Shown: positions 18,257-27,940 of the stretch, piece by piece
Position numbering within the stretch: the first letter of the stretch is position 1
Layout: each line of letters begins with the position of its first letter
From: Spirosoma validum
GTDB taxonomy: Bacteria > Bacteroidota > Bacteroidia > Cytophagales > Spirosomataceae
Direction of reading: 5' to 3'
DNA: 64,000 nucleotides
NCBI RefSeq assembly: GCF_014699035.1
Contig: NZ_JACXAA010000005.1
Coordinates: forward strand, 413,783-477,782
Position numbers and translations under genes: made by a program
Notes under the pieces: generated by a model
What the model was told of the DNA's origin: nothing
The model's database searches: none
Seen by the model: the letters and a program-made list of their open reading frames with translations, nothing else

Positions 18257-19387
18257 ATGGCTTCCGTTAACGATTATCTCAAAAAGCTGCTGTATCAATA
18301 CGACTGTGTAGTTGTTCCCGAGTTTGGCGCTTTTCTGACCCATTACCAACCGGCAGCCTTTTCTGAAGCCAGTGGCCTCTATCTCCCTCCTCGTAAACGG
18401 GTTGCTTTTAATGAAGCACTTCGCTTTGACGATGGTATTCTGGCTAATTACATTATGTTACACGAACCCGTTACGCGCGAAGGTGCGCAACGGCACATTA
18501 GCGTATTTGTTGATGAGTTACGTGAACAAGTTGAAGTAATAGGTCATTTTGAATTGGATGGTATTGGTACCTTCAGTCGTAATGATGAAGGAAAACTTCA
18601 GTTTGACCCTAGTTTGCGACACAACTTTTTTGGTGAAGCCTATGGTATGAGTGCCCTGTCGGTGCATTTGGTTAATCGCCCGGCAGTAGCAGAGACTCCA
18701 ATCGAAGCTGTACCCGTTATAGCCGTTGGCCCCGTGTTAGTCCGAGATGAAGATGTAACATTAACCCCTTTACAACCCGCCCGGCCGTACTGGCGTGTGG
18801 CTGCCGCCGTCCTACTGGTTGGCTCGCTGGGTTTAGTTAGCTATTTCTCTGTTGTAAAGCCGGGTCAGCCTTTACAGAGCAGCCTCGACCCTGCCAATCT
18901 ATTTCGGGTGCCAGCGGCATTAACTGCCCCTGCCAAAGATAAGGAAACACCGAAAAAAATAGAGGTGACTCATAAAATTGTCCCAGCGACGGCGCCTGAG
19001 ACAAAACCTGTTGTCGCCCCTCCCACCACTGTCGGGCCAGTTGCTGTTACACCAGCGACCGTTGCTACGGAACCAGCGGTAAAAGAGGAGGCTATTATAG
19101 AATTAGAACCTGTCAAAAGGGTTCCTCTTGCGAAACTTGCTCCGGTTCATAGCGATCATCATTTTACCGTTATTGCCGGGGTGTTTTCCAGAAAAGAGAA
19201 AGCGATGCCTCTAGTGAGCTATTTACACAAAGCTGGCTATACAGATGCTTATATAATGGTTCAAGGCCGCAAATCATTACGTTACAAAGTTGCCGCCATT
19301 GGCTCAGACGATAAGTCAGAAGTTCAGTCGCATATTCCAGCTATCAGCAAAATGATTGGCTCGACGGCCTGGATCTATACGAAATAA
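18257..19387 (+). CDS. HU-CCDC81/SPOR domain membrane protein
   Basis: A 376-residue protein. Residues of about 1-140 resemble the bacterial HU-CCDC81 pair (VNDYLKKLLYQYDCVVVPEFGAF, then LPPRKRVAFNEALRFDDG). A single transmembrane helix lies near residues 175-197 (WRVAAAVLLVGSLGLVSYFSVV). A long Pro/Thr/Val-rich periplasmic linker follows. The C-terminal 75 residues form a SPOR domain (HHFTVIAGVFSRKEKAMPL, then GYTDAYIMVQGRKSLRYKVA) that binds denuded septal peptidoglycan. The architecture is typical of Bacteroidota and suggests a link between a cytoplasmic factor and the division septum. It is the last gene of the TPR/barrel/SPOR group. Confidence 0.88.
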   Translation: MASVNDYLKKLLYQYDCVVVPEFGAFLTHYQPAAFSEASGLYLPPRKRVAFNEALRFDDGILANYIMLHEPVTREGAQRHISVFVDELREQVEVIGHFELDGIGTFSRNDEGKLQFDPSLRHNFFGEAYGMSALSVHLVNRPAVAETPIEAVPVIAVGPVLVRDEDVTLTPLQPARPYWRVAAAVLLVGSLGLVSYFSVVKPGQPLQSSLDPANLFRVPAALTAPAKDKETPKKIEVTHKIVPATAPETKPVVAPPTTVGPVAVTPATVATEPAVKEEAIIELEPVKRVPLAKLAPVHSDHHFTVIAGVFSRKEKAMPLVSYLHKAGYTDAYIMVQGRKSLRYKVAAIGSDDKSEVQSHIPAISKMIGSTAWIYTK

Positions 19388-19405
19388 GCAATCATATTTC
19401 TTTGT

Positions 19406-19437
19406 AAAAAGACAGTTCGTGAGGACTGTCTTTTTTG
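19406..19437 (+). terminator. Terminator of the TPR/barrel/SPOR group
   Basis: AAAAAGACAGT and ACTGTCTTTTTT form a stem around TCGTGAGG and are followed by a T run, 18 nt after the SPOR gene stop codon. Confidence 0.85.
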
Positions 19438-19469
19438 TTTTACTTAGCTTTCACAATACTCAATGCGTT

Positions 19470-19506
19470 AAAAACAAAACGACTCCCACTTTCGCAGGAG
19501 TCGTTT
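19470..19506 (-). terminator. Terminator of rpoD
   Basis: Stem AAACGACTCC / GGAGTCGTTT. Read on the minus strand it is followed by TGTTTTT, as expected for termination downstream of rpoD. Confidence 0.8.
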
Positions 19507-19526
19507 GGCAAATACAAACAGGAACA

Positions 19527-20390
19527 TTAACCCAGATACGTCTTCAATGCTTTCGACCGTGAGGTATGGCGGAGCCGACGAATGGCTTTTTCTTTTATCT
19601 GTCGGACCCGTTCGCGGGTCAGGTTGAATTTTTCACCGATTTCTTCGAGTGTCATTGCATGTTCGCCATTCAATCCGAAGTAGAGCGTGATCACATCGGC
19701 CTCACGTTGCGTTAACGTTGAGAGTGCACGTTGTACTTCTTTACGTAACGAGTCATTAATTAAGCCCGAATCTGGTTTGTCTTCGCCGTCATTTTCAAGA
19801 ACGTCGAGCAGGCTATTTTCCTCACCCTGTACAAACGGTGCATCCATTGATACATGGCGACCTGAGATTTTCAACGTATCGACAACTTCAGCAGCCGAAA
19901 TTTCGAGCACGGCAGCTAACTCTTCCGGAGAAGGCTCCCGCTCGAACTTTTGCTCTAAATCCGAGAACGTTTTGGAAATCTTGTTCAGTGAACCAACCCG
20001 GTTGAGAGGTAAACGTACAATCCGCGACTGTTCGGCCAGAGCCTGCAAAATGGATTGACGAATCCACCAAACGGCGTAAGAAATAAATTTAAACCCGCGC
20101 GTTTCATCAAAACGCTGAGCTGCTTTAATTAATCCTAAATTCCCTTCGTTGATCAGGTCACCTAGCGAGAGTCCTTGATTTTGATATTGCTTAGCAACCG
20201 ACACAACGAAGCGCAGGTTTGCCTTAGTTAATCGCTCCAGCGAGAGTTGATCACCATCCCGAATTTTTTGCGCCAGCGTTACTTCCTCATCAGGCGTAAG
20301 CAGGTCTACTTTACCAATTTCCTGCAAGTACTTGTCTAACGACTGGCTCTCGCGATTGGTAATCTGTTTTGAAATCTTTAGCTGTCTCAT
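19527..20390 (-). CDS. rpoD: RNA polymerase primary sigma factor (RpoD/SigA)
   Basis: A 287-residue group 1 sigma factor in the compact Bacteroidota form. It lacks region 1.1 and starts [20 protein letters not shown]. Region 1.2 is [19 protein letters not shown]. Region 2 contains [20 protein letters not shown] and the promoter-melting helix [13 protein letters not shown]. Region 3 follows ([17 protein letters not shown]), then region 4 with the -35-binding helix-turn-helix [20 protein letters not shown]. This protein should recognise the TTG/TAnnTTTG promoters seen in the window. It lies 75 nt downstream of pnp on the same strand and has its own terminator. Confidence 0.95.
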   Translation of the reverse strand: MRQLKISKQITNRESQSLDKYLQEIGKVDLLTPDEEVTLAQKIRDGDQLSLERLTKANLRFVVSVAKQYQNQGLSLGDLINEGNLGLIKAAQRFDETRGFKFISYAVWWIRQSILQALAEQSRIVRLPLNRVGSLNKISKTFSDLEQKFEREPSPEELAAVLEISAAEVVDTLKISGRHVSMDAPFVQGEENSLLDVLENDGEDKPDSGLINDSLRKEVQRALSTLTQREADVITLYFGLNGEHAMTLEEIGEKFNLTRERVRQIKEKAIRRLRHTSRSKALKTYLG

Positions 20391-20465
20391 GATACGTTTT
20401 CCCCGGTGGAATGACTATATAACGCTAACGTTTGACGATGCATTACACAAAAAAGTAACAATGGC

Positions 20466-22592
20466 TTACGCATTTTTGTTCTCTGGCTTGGGCAGTAAAA
20501 CCTTGCGTGACAAACGATATTTTCCTGTCTTTTTATCGATGTCAATCAGCTTTACCGTCACCTCTTCGCCTACTTGTAAGACACCTTCCATGGTTTCCAA
20601 CCGTTCCCACTTAATCTCGGAAATGTGCAATAGCCCATCTTTACCCGGCATGAATTCAACAAAAGCCCCAAACGGTTGAATTGTTTTGACTTTACCTACA
20701 TACGTTTCACCAACTTCCGGTACAGCCACAATACCTTTCACACGGGACACGGCTTTGTCCATGCTTTCTTTGCTGGTTGCAAAAATGCTAACCCAGCCAG
20801 CATTGTCATGTTCATCTATATTGACAACAGCACCAGAATCTTTCTGGATGTCCTGCACAACTTTACCGCCGGGTCCAATAACAGCGCCAATCTGGTTTGT
20901 ATCGATCTTAATAACCATAGCACGAGGAGCATGTGGTTTTAGATCTGAGCGGACATCAGCAATACCTTTCTGCATTTCACCCAAGATATGAAGCCGTCCA
21001 ACGCGAGCCTGTTCCAGAGCCTGGGCAAGCACATCGTACGATAAACCCTCCACTTTAAGATCCATCTGGCAGGCGACAATACCTTTTTCGGTTCCAGTCA
21101 CTTTAAAATCCATGTCACCAAGGTGATCTTCATCACCGAGAATATCTGATAACACGGCATACTTATCACCATCCGAAATCAGGCCCATGGCAATACCAGC
21201 GACCGGTGCTTTAATTTTTATACCGGCATCCATCAACGCCATTGTACCGGCACAGACTGTCGCCATCGATGATGAGCCATTCGACTCCAGGATATCCGAG
21301 ACGATGCGAATCGTGTATGGATTTTCTTCTTCGGGTGGCAGTACTTTTTTCAGCGAGCGGTGAGCTAGATTACCATGACCAATTTCCCGCCGACCAGCGC
21401 CCCGATTTGGCTTAACTTCGCCCGTCGAGAAACCAGGAAAGTTGTAATGCAACAGGAATTTAGCATATCCCTGATACATGGTCTGATCGACAATCTGCTC
21501 GTCAGTTTTTGTACCAAGGGTAACAGTTGTCAATGATTGAGTTTCACCTCGGGTAAACAACGCTGAACCGTGTGGACCAGGTAAAAGACCCGCTTCGGTA
21601 GAAATAGGGCGAATTTCATCTAATTTCCGTCCATCCAGACGAGTACGTTCGTCCAATACCAACCGACGTGAAGCCTCCCACACTAAATCAGCGAAATAGG
21701 TTTTAACTAAAGTCTGATTTATTTCTGAGCCTTCAAGAAATGAAGCCATGTATTCGTCGCGAACGGTTCTGAAACCCTCCGAACGGCCTTTTTTACTACC
21801 GCTCTGAAGACGCGCTACGTCATAAATCTTATCGTAGGTAGCAGTCCGCACGGCTGCACGCAGGACTTCATCATGTGTTTCATGATTGTACTGTCGTTTT
21901 TCAGTCTTACCAACTTTAGCCTCTAGCTCTTTCTGAGCCTGGCATTGTACTTTAATAGCTTCGTGGGCTACTTTAAGCGCTTCCACAACTTCGGCTTCTG
22001 AACATTCGTCCATTTCGCCTTCTACCATGCAAATATCTTTCTCCGTAGCTGCTACAATTAAATCGATGGTAGCCCGCTCAATATCAGCTGTTTTCGGGTT
22101 AATCTTATATTGACCATCAATTTTAGCAACCCGTACTTCAGAGATAGGTCCATTAAATGGAATATCCGATACGGCCAAGGCTGACGAGGCAGCTAAGGCA
22201 GCTAAGGCATCAGGCTGAACTTCAGGATCAGCAGAAATAAGTGTAATAATAACCTGAGTATCAGCGTGATAATTATCAGGAAAAATAGGCCGCAAGGCCC
22301 GGTCTACCAAACGACTAATTAGGATTTCGTGATCTCCTAAGCGACCTTCGCGTCGTTGGAAGCTACCTGGAATTCGGCCCGCAGACGCAAATTTCTCCTG
22401 GTAGTCAACCGATAGTGGAAGAAAGTCAACGCCTTCTTTCGCGTCTTTACTCGATACAACGGTGGCTAACAGCATTGTGTCGCCCAACCGTACAACCACC
22501 GCACCGTCGGCCTGTCGGGCCATTTTTCCAGTTTCGATGGTAATTTCCCGCCCGTCGGGCAGCGCAACGGATTGCGTGGTAATTTGAAACAT
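20466..22592 (-). CDS. pnp: Polyribonucleotide nucleotidyltransferase (PNPase)
   Basis: A 708-residue 3'-to-5' phosphorolytic exoribonuclease. Two RNase PH domains are visible: the first from about residue 10 ([25 protein letters not shown]), the second from about 310 ([25 protein letters not shown]), with the active-site stretch around [23 protein letters not shown] domain (about 555-615, [15 protein letters not shown]) and an S1 domain (about 625-695, [20 protein letters not shown]) complete the usual trimer-forming architecture. The gene follows rpsO on the same strand, the classical rpsO-pnp order, although 225 nt and a hairpin separate them. Confidence 0.97.
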   Translation of the reverse strand: MFQITTQSVALPDGREITIETGKMARQADGAVVVRLGDTMLLATVVSSKDAKEGVDFLPLSVDYQEKFASAGRIPGSFQRREGRLGDHEILISRLVDRALRPIFPDNYHADTQVIITLISADPEVQPDALAALAASSALAVSDIPFNGPISEVRVAKIDGQYKINPKTADIERATIDLIVAATEKDICMVEGEMDECSEAEVVEALKVAHEAIKVQCQAQKELEAKVGKTEKRQYNHETHDEVLRAAVRTATYDKIYDVARLQSGSKKGRSEGFRTVRDEYMASFLEGSEINQTLVKTYFADLVWEASRRLVLDERTRLDGRKLDEIRPISTEAGLLPGPHGSALFTRGETQSLTTVTLGTKTDEQIVDQTMYQGYAKFLLHYNFPGFSTGEVKPNRGAGRREIGHGNLAHRSLKKVLPPEEENPYTIRIVSDILESNGSSSMATVCAGTMALMDAGIKIKAPVAGIAMGLISDGDKYAVLSDILGDEDHLGDMDFKVTGTEKGIVACQMDLKVEGLSYDVLAQALEQARVGRLHILGEMQKGIADVRSDLKPHAPRAMVIKIDTNQIGAVIGPGGKVVQDIQKDSGAVVNIDEHDNAGWVSIFATSKESMDKAVSRVKGIVAVPEVGETYVGKVKTIQPFGAFVEFMPGKDGLLHISEIKWERLETMEGVLQVGEEVTVKLIDIDKKTGKYRLSRKVLLPKPENKNA

Positions 22593-22770
22593 ACAGCAGA
22601 TTTTGAATACGCCCTCTTACAGCTTTTTTGACTTCTGAGTTTAGATCCTATGATTACAAATTTTCATTAATCACACGTCTGGCCCAGTCATCAGACCTCA
22701 AACTAATTCTTCTTTGATTAAATAAACCTTCCGACCACAATCATCTCTTCAGCAATCAAACAACAAAAAT

Positions 22771-22806
22771 GAGGGAATCTACTGTGTAGCAGATTCCCTT
22801 TTTTTG
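22771..22806 (-). terminator. Terminator of rpsO
   Basis: AGGGAATCT and AGATTCCCT form a 9-bp stem with a 10-nt loop. T-rich sequence flanks both sides, so it may act in both directions. It lies just downstream of rpsO and before pnp. Confidence 0.75.
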
Positions 22807-22817
22807 TGAGCGGTTAA

Positions 22818-23093
22818 TTACTTCCGTAGTCCCAGCGCGGCTAAAATGGCCCGGTACCGGGTAATCTCTTTCTTTTGCAGGTAATTCAGCAGACGCCGAC
22901 GTTTACCTACTAATTTCAAAAGGCCCAGTTGAGTGCCGTAATCGTGCTTGTGGACTTTCAGGTGGTCAGTTAAATGACTGATCCGGTAGGTGAACAGCGC
23001 GATCTGGGATTCGGCCGACCCGGTGTCCGTTGCGCTTTTGGCATGACCCGAGGTGGAGAAGATCTCCTGCTTTTTTTCGGTCGTTAGATACAT
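22818..23093 (-). CDS. rpsO: 30S ribosomal protein S15
   Basis: A 91-residue protein of normal S15 length, starting [16 protein letters not shown]. The family core is clear: [28 protein letters not shown], then [20 protein letters not shown] and [12 protein letters not shown]. It binds the 16S rRNA central domain early in 30S assembly. The ATG at 23093 is chosen because the in-frame extension upstream contains the promoter box at 23134-23141 and is unlike S15. The leader is about 40 nt with no purine-rich ribosome-binding site, as usual in this phylum. Confidence 0.97.
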   Translation of the reverse strand: MYLTTEKKQEIFSTSGHAKSATDTGSAESQIALFTYRISHLTDHLKVHKHDYGTQLGLLKLVGKRRRLLNYLQKKEITRYRAILAALGLRK

Positions 23094-23133
23094 CTTCAGA
23101 CAGCTAATTTGATTGAAAAATTGAATTCGGGTG

Positions 23134-23141
23134 CAAAGATA
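23134..23141 (-). promoter_or_regulatory. -7 promoter box of rpsO (TATCTTTG)
   Basis: TATCTTTG on the minus strand matches the Bacteroidota TAnnTTTG element about 41 nt before the rpsO start codon. The surrounding 18 nt (TTTTTCGTATCTTTGCAC) are identical to the sequence before prfC. A clear TTG at the usual distance was not found. Confidence 0.65.
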
Positions 23142-23195
23142 CGAAAAATAGTCTATAATTAGCACCTAACAGCCAACAGTTTCTATATGTATAAA

Positions 23196-24713
23196 CTATA
23201 CTAATGACTGCTGGCTATTTCCTGAAGATTGTCCTCTATAAACTTTCCATTTTTGTTTTAGCCGTTCCCAAGCGATCACATAGACATCTTTGTCAAAAAG
23301 GCGTGAGTCGTGGCGAGCCCGCTGCATAAGAAACAATCCAATTGGGAACAATACCGCGTTTGCCAGCCAAGCACCAATAGGAACCCACACTAAGCCCTCT
23401 TTCGCATATTTATCCCCCTGCAATGTCAATACGTATAGGAAAATAAAAAACACAATCGACACGAGTACGGGAAGGCCAAAGCCACCTTTCTTAATAATTG
23501 CACCCATAGATGCGCCGATCAGAAACATCACGAAAACCGAAATCGCCTGCGTAAATTTATGATGCGTTTCTAACTGATATTTCCAGACATTTTTTTCTTT
23601 TTCCGTCAGGTAGGTTACGTTAGAGGTTGAGTATGATAAAATATTTTGCGCTTGACTCAGTGCCATTTGCATTAAGTCGGGACGAGGCACATTCTGCTTA
23701 TTTAGCAGCGAGTCGACCCATTTCCCCTCTGTTACTTTTTTCTCTTTGGCGGACGCATCTGACTTGAACTGATAATTATAGTATTGCCGTGAATTGCCAG
23801 CTACGCTTAAACTTGTTTTCGTATAATCTCTCCGCAGTGAGTCGGTCAATGTCGTCAGTTCGTTAAGATTTTTCATATACTCATGGTATTCGAACTGGTT
23901 CTCATCGGTACGTTTGATGCCAAATGATTCAAGACTAATCACAAGTCGATAATCCTTGAATCCATTTCGCATGAACTGTGCTCCTTTCGCATTAGGTCCA
24001 CTACTGGCATAGCTAACCGTATTATTGTCTGAATATTCCTGATAGTCATTGCCGTTAAATAGCTGAAAGGTTAGGTACGTCCTGTCCTTATCCATATACA
24101 TTCGTCCAGAATCGGCCAGAATAATCTCACGGTTACCAGATTCCAGTCCGTTTGTTGGATGTTTATATATAACTAGTCCTTTCAACAAGTCGCCATTTTT
24201 ACTCTCCTTGGGTGCCTTTACTTTCTGATCTACTTTAATACTGTATCCAGGCAAATCATTGTAGAAGATGCCCTCTTTCAGATTTAGCGTCGCCTTAGCA
24301 GTCTTAATATCGTAAAGCAGGCTATACCCTTTTAAATTAGCCCAGGGAGAAACTGAATTATTAAACCAGAAGGAAAAGGCGCTAATAACGACGGCAACAA
24401 CAAGTAACGGACGCATTGCTCGGGTTAACGAGATACCCGCGCTTTTCATAGCCGTCAATTCAAAAAATTCGCCAAGATTACCAAACGTCATCAGCGACGA
24501 CAACAAAACTGCCAGTGGCAATGCCGTCGGAATAGTTAATAAAGCGAAGTAGAAAAGAAGGCGGCCAAAAGTGGCCAGATCGAGATCCTTAGAGACAAAA
24601 TCGTCAATATAAAACATCAGTAGTCGCATCAGGAAGATAAAGATGACGACGCCGAGGGTTAAAAAAAACGGCCCCCAAAACGAGCCGAGTATTAATTTAT
24701 CAATCTTTTTCAC
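23196..24713 (-). CDS. LptF/LptG family permease
   Basis: A 505-residue inner-membrane protein of the YjgP/YjgQ family, which with LptB moves lipopolysaccharide from the inner membrane to the periplasmic bridge. Three helices lie near the N-terminus (ILGSFWGPFFLTLGVVIFIF and following) and three near the C-terminus (FVMFLIGASMGAIIKKGGFG and following), flanking a large periplasmic beta-jellyroll. At about 505 residues it is longer than the 360-residue E. coli proteins because of an enlarged periplasmic part. The likely start is GTG at 24713 (VKKIDKLIL). A TTG at 24728 is also in frame but lies within a possible -7 box (TTCCTTTG). It lies upstream of rpsO on the same strand. Confidence 0.9.
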   Translation of the reverse strand: MKKIDKLILGSFWGPFFLTLGVVIFIFLMRLLMFYIDDFVSKDLDLATFGRLLFYFALLTIPTALPLAVLLSSLMTFGNLGEFFELTAMKSAGISLTRAMRPLLVVAVVISAFSFWFNNSVSPWANLKGYSLLYDIKTAKATLNLKEGIFYNDLPGYSIKVDQKVKAPKESKNGDLLKGLVIYKHPTNGLESGNREIILADSGRMYMDKDRTYLTFQLFNGNDYQEYSDNNTVSYASSGPNAKGAQFMRNGFKDYRLVISLESFGIKRTDENQFEYHEYMKNLNELTTLTDSLRRDYTKTSLSVAGNSRQYYNYQFKSDASAKEKKVTEGKWVDSLLNKQNVPRPDLMQMALSQAQNILSYSTSNVTYLTEKEKNVWKYQLETHHKFTQAISVFVMFLIGASMGAIIKKGGFGLPVLVSIVFFIFLYVLTLQGDKYAKEGLVWVPIGAWLANAVLFPIGLFLMQRARHDSRLFDKDVYVIAWERLKQKWKVYRGQSSGNSQQSLV

Positions 24714-24808
24714 AGGATGGATATACAAAGGAAACTACCCAGTAATTGACTTACGATCTAATAACACAGATAACCTCGTAAATCGTCCATCATAATTCGT
24801 AAATTATG

Positions 24809-25201
24809 TTAACTACCAACAATTTCCCGCAATTTGTCCATTAAACCATCCCACAAATCCCTAAGTTCGTCCTGATCAGTGGTAGAAGAGTAGTCAGTAA
24901 TACGTAGAAACGTTGATTGGGTTAGCTCACTCTGATCGACCCGAAAATCAACGTAGTTATTATCAGACCCATTTTCGTCTGTATCCAGAAACTCAAAACG
25001 TACACCCTTGTTTTGCCGCATGGATACTTGCCGGGCAATGTGACTTTCATTGTCCCACTGGAAATCGAATCGTTGTTCAGGCATAGTGTTCACCTTGCTG
25101 GCAAACCATTGTGACAAGCCCGATGCTGTACTAATATAAGGAAACAGCATTTTAGGAGATGCCCGCAGTTCATATTCAGTAATAAATTTAAATTTCTCCA
25201 T
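24809..25201 (-). CDS. START-like domain protein
   Basis: A 130-residue protein starting MEKFKFITEYELRASPKMLFPYIST, with a GLSQWFASKV segment typical of SRPBCC/START-like folds that bind hydrophobic ligands. The small Bacteroidota START-like family has no known ligand. The ATG at 25201 is preferred over an upstream in-frame start at 25264 because the family begins at this residue. The C-terminus is acidic and helical (LRDLWDGLMDKLREIVG). It precedes the LptF/G gene on the same strand by 95 nt. Confidence 0.8.
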   Translation of the reverse strand: MEKFKFITEYELRASPKMLFPYISTASGLSQWFASKVNTMPEQRFDFQWDNESHIARQVSMRQNKGVRFEFLDTDENGSDNNYVDFRVDQSELTQSTFLRITDYSSTTDQDELRDLWDGLMDKLREIVGS

Positions 25202-25271
25202 ACCTGATAGTCTAGTAGAAAAGGGTCCTTGGCAAAGGTAAACGATTTTTTTTGCGAAAGTCAACGCTGTT

Positions 25272-25303
25272 TTTGGCCTTGAGCCAATTTTTACTTACTT
25301 TTG
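25272..25303 (+). promoter_or_regulatory. Promoter of tRNA-Met
   Basis: TTTG at 25272-25275 and TACTTTTG at 25296-25303 are separated by 20 nt, close to the TTG-N19-TAnnTTTG pattern. The mature tRNA starts 13 nt downstream. Confidence 0.7.
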
Positions 25304-25315
25304 TGGCATCAATAC

Positions 25316-25389
25316 GGCGGGGTAGCTCAGATGGTTAGAGCGTAGGATTCATAACCCTAAGGTCGGCAGTTCGATCCTGCTCCCCGCTA
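25316..25389 (+). tRNA. tRNA-Met (CAT), elongator type
   Basis: A 74-nt cloverleaf. The acceptor stem GGCGGGG/CCCCGCT has a G-U closing pair, so it is not the unpaired position 1-72 of an initiator. The D arm is GCTC/GAGC, the anticodon loop TTCATAA has anticodon CAT, and the T arm is GGCAG-TTCGATC-CTGCT. The anticodon stem has an A-C mismatch next to the loop. Only part of the CCA end is encoded. A tRNA-Ile2 with lysidine-modified CAT is the alternative; the overall sequence favours elongator Met. Confidence 0.93.
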
Positions 25390-25417
25390 CCTTTTTATTA
25401 TAGACTTATCTTTACTT

Positions 25418-25445
25418 AAAACCCGCTCTCGAGTGGGTTTTTATT
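25418..25445 (+). terminator. Terminator of tRNA-Met
   Basis: AAAACCCGCTC and GAGTGGGTTTT form a stem with one wobble pair and a very short loop, followed by a T run. It is 28 nt after the tRNA. Confidence 0.8.
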
Positions 25446-26020
25446 TTTTCATATAGTTGTCTGCAAGTACGTTGATTTCTGACATACGGAATGGAATATC
25501 TATCAGGCGACTAAATATCTATTATCATAAAATTTATGAATACTATATTTAACAACATGATGAATAATGGCAATTTTATATACTGGAAATATACATCTGA
25601 TAGTCATACCCACAGTTTTTGTATATGCATTTATAGCTATTTTTACGTAAAATAATGTTGGAGATATAATATATATACATATGAAAAACAAAAAAGCAAT
25701 TAATGCGTTTAAAACCTCTTCACATTAAATCTTCTGAAATTAGTAGAATAAAAAAATTGTACTGTTTTGTAAAAGTTAACTTACCTAATGAATAATATAA
25801 AGTGAATATCAAATCTCTTCCATCTAATTTTTATGTAGTCATTATCTACAGGGGAAGAATTATTGTTGATAGCAAATAAATTAGTTTAATTAACCTATTA
25901 GGCAATAAATCTGCATCTAAATCAGCTAATTCTCTTTGTATATATTTGCATATACCCTATGTTAAAAATAGAATCTACATTAATCCCTTTAATATATCCA
26001 ATTACAATTCATACAGGAAA
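25446..26020. other. AT-rich gap without a recognisable gene
   Basis: About 575 nt of strongly AT-rich DNA. Short open frames exist but have no coding character. No tRNA fragment, integrase or repeat was found. The composition matches the downstream membrane-protein gene rather than the rest of the window. Confidence 0.6.
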
Positions 26021-27940
26021 TTAAAACAACGAGGCCTCAAAAATAGTAAATTCAAAATCGTTAATATATCCTCTCTGGTTAGAATAGAATTTAATCGCCT
26101 TCACATTTTCTAAAGATTTAAATTTGCTTTCTTCAAAAAGGCTAAAATAGTCATAATAGTTTGAGCAATATTTATTTAGTACGCATTGATGGCTTAATAA
26201 ATCAGAAACAGTATTAAATCTTATTTTCGAATTATGATCTTTAATTAATTCAACGCTAATATAAGGGAGTTTATAAAGTAAAGAAATAGCTTTTGCTTTA
26301 TTAGAGTATTTAAACTTTGCTGTAAAAAAATAAAGTTTATCTGGGTTAATTAAATCTAAATTAATTACCGAGCCAAGCGTGCAGAAGCGTCTATCAATCA
26401 GTTTAAATTTAATATTTATATTTTTTTTTCTTTTTTCCGTAATAAATAATGATTTATTTATTTTATCCTTAATAGTGTATTTTTCCAGAATTTCAATTTT
26501 TGTTAGTGGTTCTTCAAACAAAAAATACCGTTCATCAATTGTATTTCCCCAAGAAACATTATTTAAGCTGGTATGAAAAATAATATTATCAACTTTCTTT
26601 TCAGAAATAAAATAAGAGTTCAAGCTATCCAACCTAGGAGTATAAGCGGAGTAAGATTGAAAAATAGGGCGCGGCTGATAATTTAGATTATTGAAATAGC
26701 TAATTGACGTAATGTTAGGATATATATCATATGTTTTTGATCTATCTAACTGGTTATTAGGAATTCTCTCTTTATATCTGTATTGATCATGATTCCAGTT
26801 AGTTAGGAAAAGTATGTCATTGTAGAAATTATTAATAAAGCCAAATGATAAGGTTATAATTACTACGTTATATATTCTATTTTTATACTCAGTATTTTGT
26901 GGCAGATACATCAACAAAAATATAATTACTGAAACAACTGAACATTTAAAAAACAAAGAGGCAGATCCTCTGGTGAATGAATAAGAAAAACAATAATAAA
27001 ATGCTAATAAAATTAATATAAGTATGGAAAGGCCATTATATGAGAAAAAAAATCTTCTCATATAATACAATAGCATTGAAAAAAAACCAGTTACAACAAT
27101 AGCAGCTAAATAATTTTTAGTATATTCTTCACCTTCATATATCTGCATGGATTTTTTGTAACCCGAAATTATTTCAATAGAGTTTAATATGTAACTATTG
27201 AAATCTACATTGAAAGACATGTACACGCATATAAATACAGAAACTAGAGAAACTATGTACGCAAATAGGTTCAAGTAGTTTCTTGATATAACGAAAGAAG
27301 CTGTTATTAAGAAACTAGTAATAATTATGGATGGAAAAAAACTAACTTTTAGAAATAGCATTACTATCGACGTAACAGCATTAAATACAATAATAGTTAA
27401 CTCATTAGTTTTATTGGATTTATTATCATTCTTTAAAATAACTACAGACGAATGAATTAATGCGATAAAGAAAAGTATTGTATAGTCTACATAGAATCCA
27501 ATTTTTATTACTAGCCACGGCAATAACACATATTTGGTAATATACGATATTCCTCTAGATTTAATAAATTTTACTGACAGGGATATATCATATATTACCA
27601 ATCCTGTATACAATAAATATATACCTTTAAAAAAGTATGAAATAATTAGCAATTCATTAGTTAAGCCTTCTATAATAGGGTAACCTAGAAATCCTAGAGG
27701 GCCAAAAGTAAATATTATGTCCTTACCAAATAAATAATTGTTACTAACAGCGTAATTCAACGTGTACATCCAAGATGTATCTAAATTATTAGTTAATATA
27801 AAGTTGTTTTTTTGTATGACAAATGAAGCAATTAGCAGCAAAAACAACATTATTTCATATAAATTCGAGAAATTTTTATAGCTATTTGTATAAATATTTT
27901 TCAATCGATAACCTAATTTAGATGTATCCGAAAATATCAT
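26021..27940 (-). CDS. Polytopic membrane protein, possible GT-C-type glycosyltransferase
   Basis: A 639-residue protein with about ten to eleven hydrophobic helices in the first 370 residues and a soluble C-terminal part of about 250 residues. The first periplasmic loop carries LDTSWMYTLNYAVSNNYLFG followed by DIIFTFGPLGFLGYP. I recall this Asp-x-Ser-Trp / FGxDxxFTxGPLGFL pattern from uncharacterised bacterial membrane proteins. An acidic residue in the first loop followed by many helices suits a GT-C lipid-linked-sugar transferase, but this is inference. The gene is only about 27-30% GC against about 50% in its neighbours and uses AT-rich codons throughout, which suggests recent horizontal transfer. 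It stands alone between tRNA-Met and tmRNA. Confidence 0.6.
   Translation of the reverse strand: MIFSDTSKLGYRLKNIYTNSYKNFSNLYEIMLFLLLIASFVIQKNNFILTNNLDTSWMYTLNYAVSNNYLFGKDIIFTFGPLGFLGYPIIEGLTNELLIISYFFKGIYLLYTGLVIYDISLSVKFIKSRGISYITKYVLLPWLVIKIGFYVDYTILFFIALIHSSVVILKNDNKSNKTNELTIIVFNAVTSIVMLFLKVSFFPSIIITSFLITASFVISRNYLNLFAYIVSLVSVFICVYMSFNVDFNSYILNSIEIISGYKKSMQIYEGEEYTKNYLAAIVVTGFFSMLLYYMRRFFFSYNGLSILILILLAFYYCFSYSFTRGSASLFFKCSVVSVIIFLLMYLPQNTEYKNRIYNVVIITLSFGFINNFYNDILFLTNWNHDQYRYKERIPNNQLDRSKTYDIYPNITSISYFNNLNYQPRPIFQSYSAYTPRLDSLNSYFISEKKVDNIIFHTSLNNVSWGNTIDERYFLFEEPLTKIEILEKYTIKDKINKSLFITEKRKKNINIKFKLIDRRFCTLGSVINLDLINPDKLYFFTAKFKYSNKAKAISLLYKLPYISVELIKDHNSKIRFNTVSDLLSHQCVLNKYCSNYYDYFSLFEESKFKSLENVKAIKFYSNQRGYINDFEFTIFEASLF

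Noticed and set aside
25503..25691. 62-codon frame in the AT-rich gap after tRNA-Met
   Set aside because: AT-rich DNA gives random hydrophobic frames; no start context, neighbour or motif supports it.
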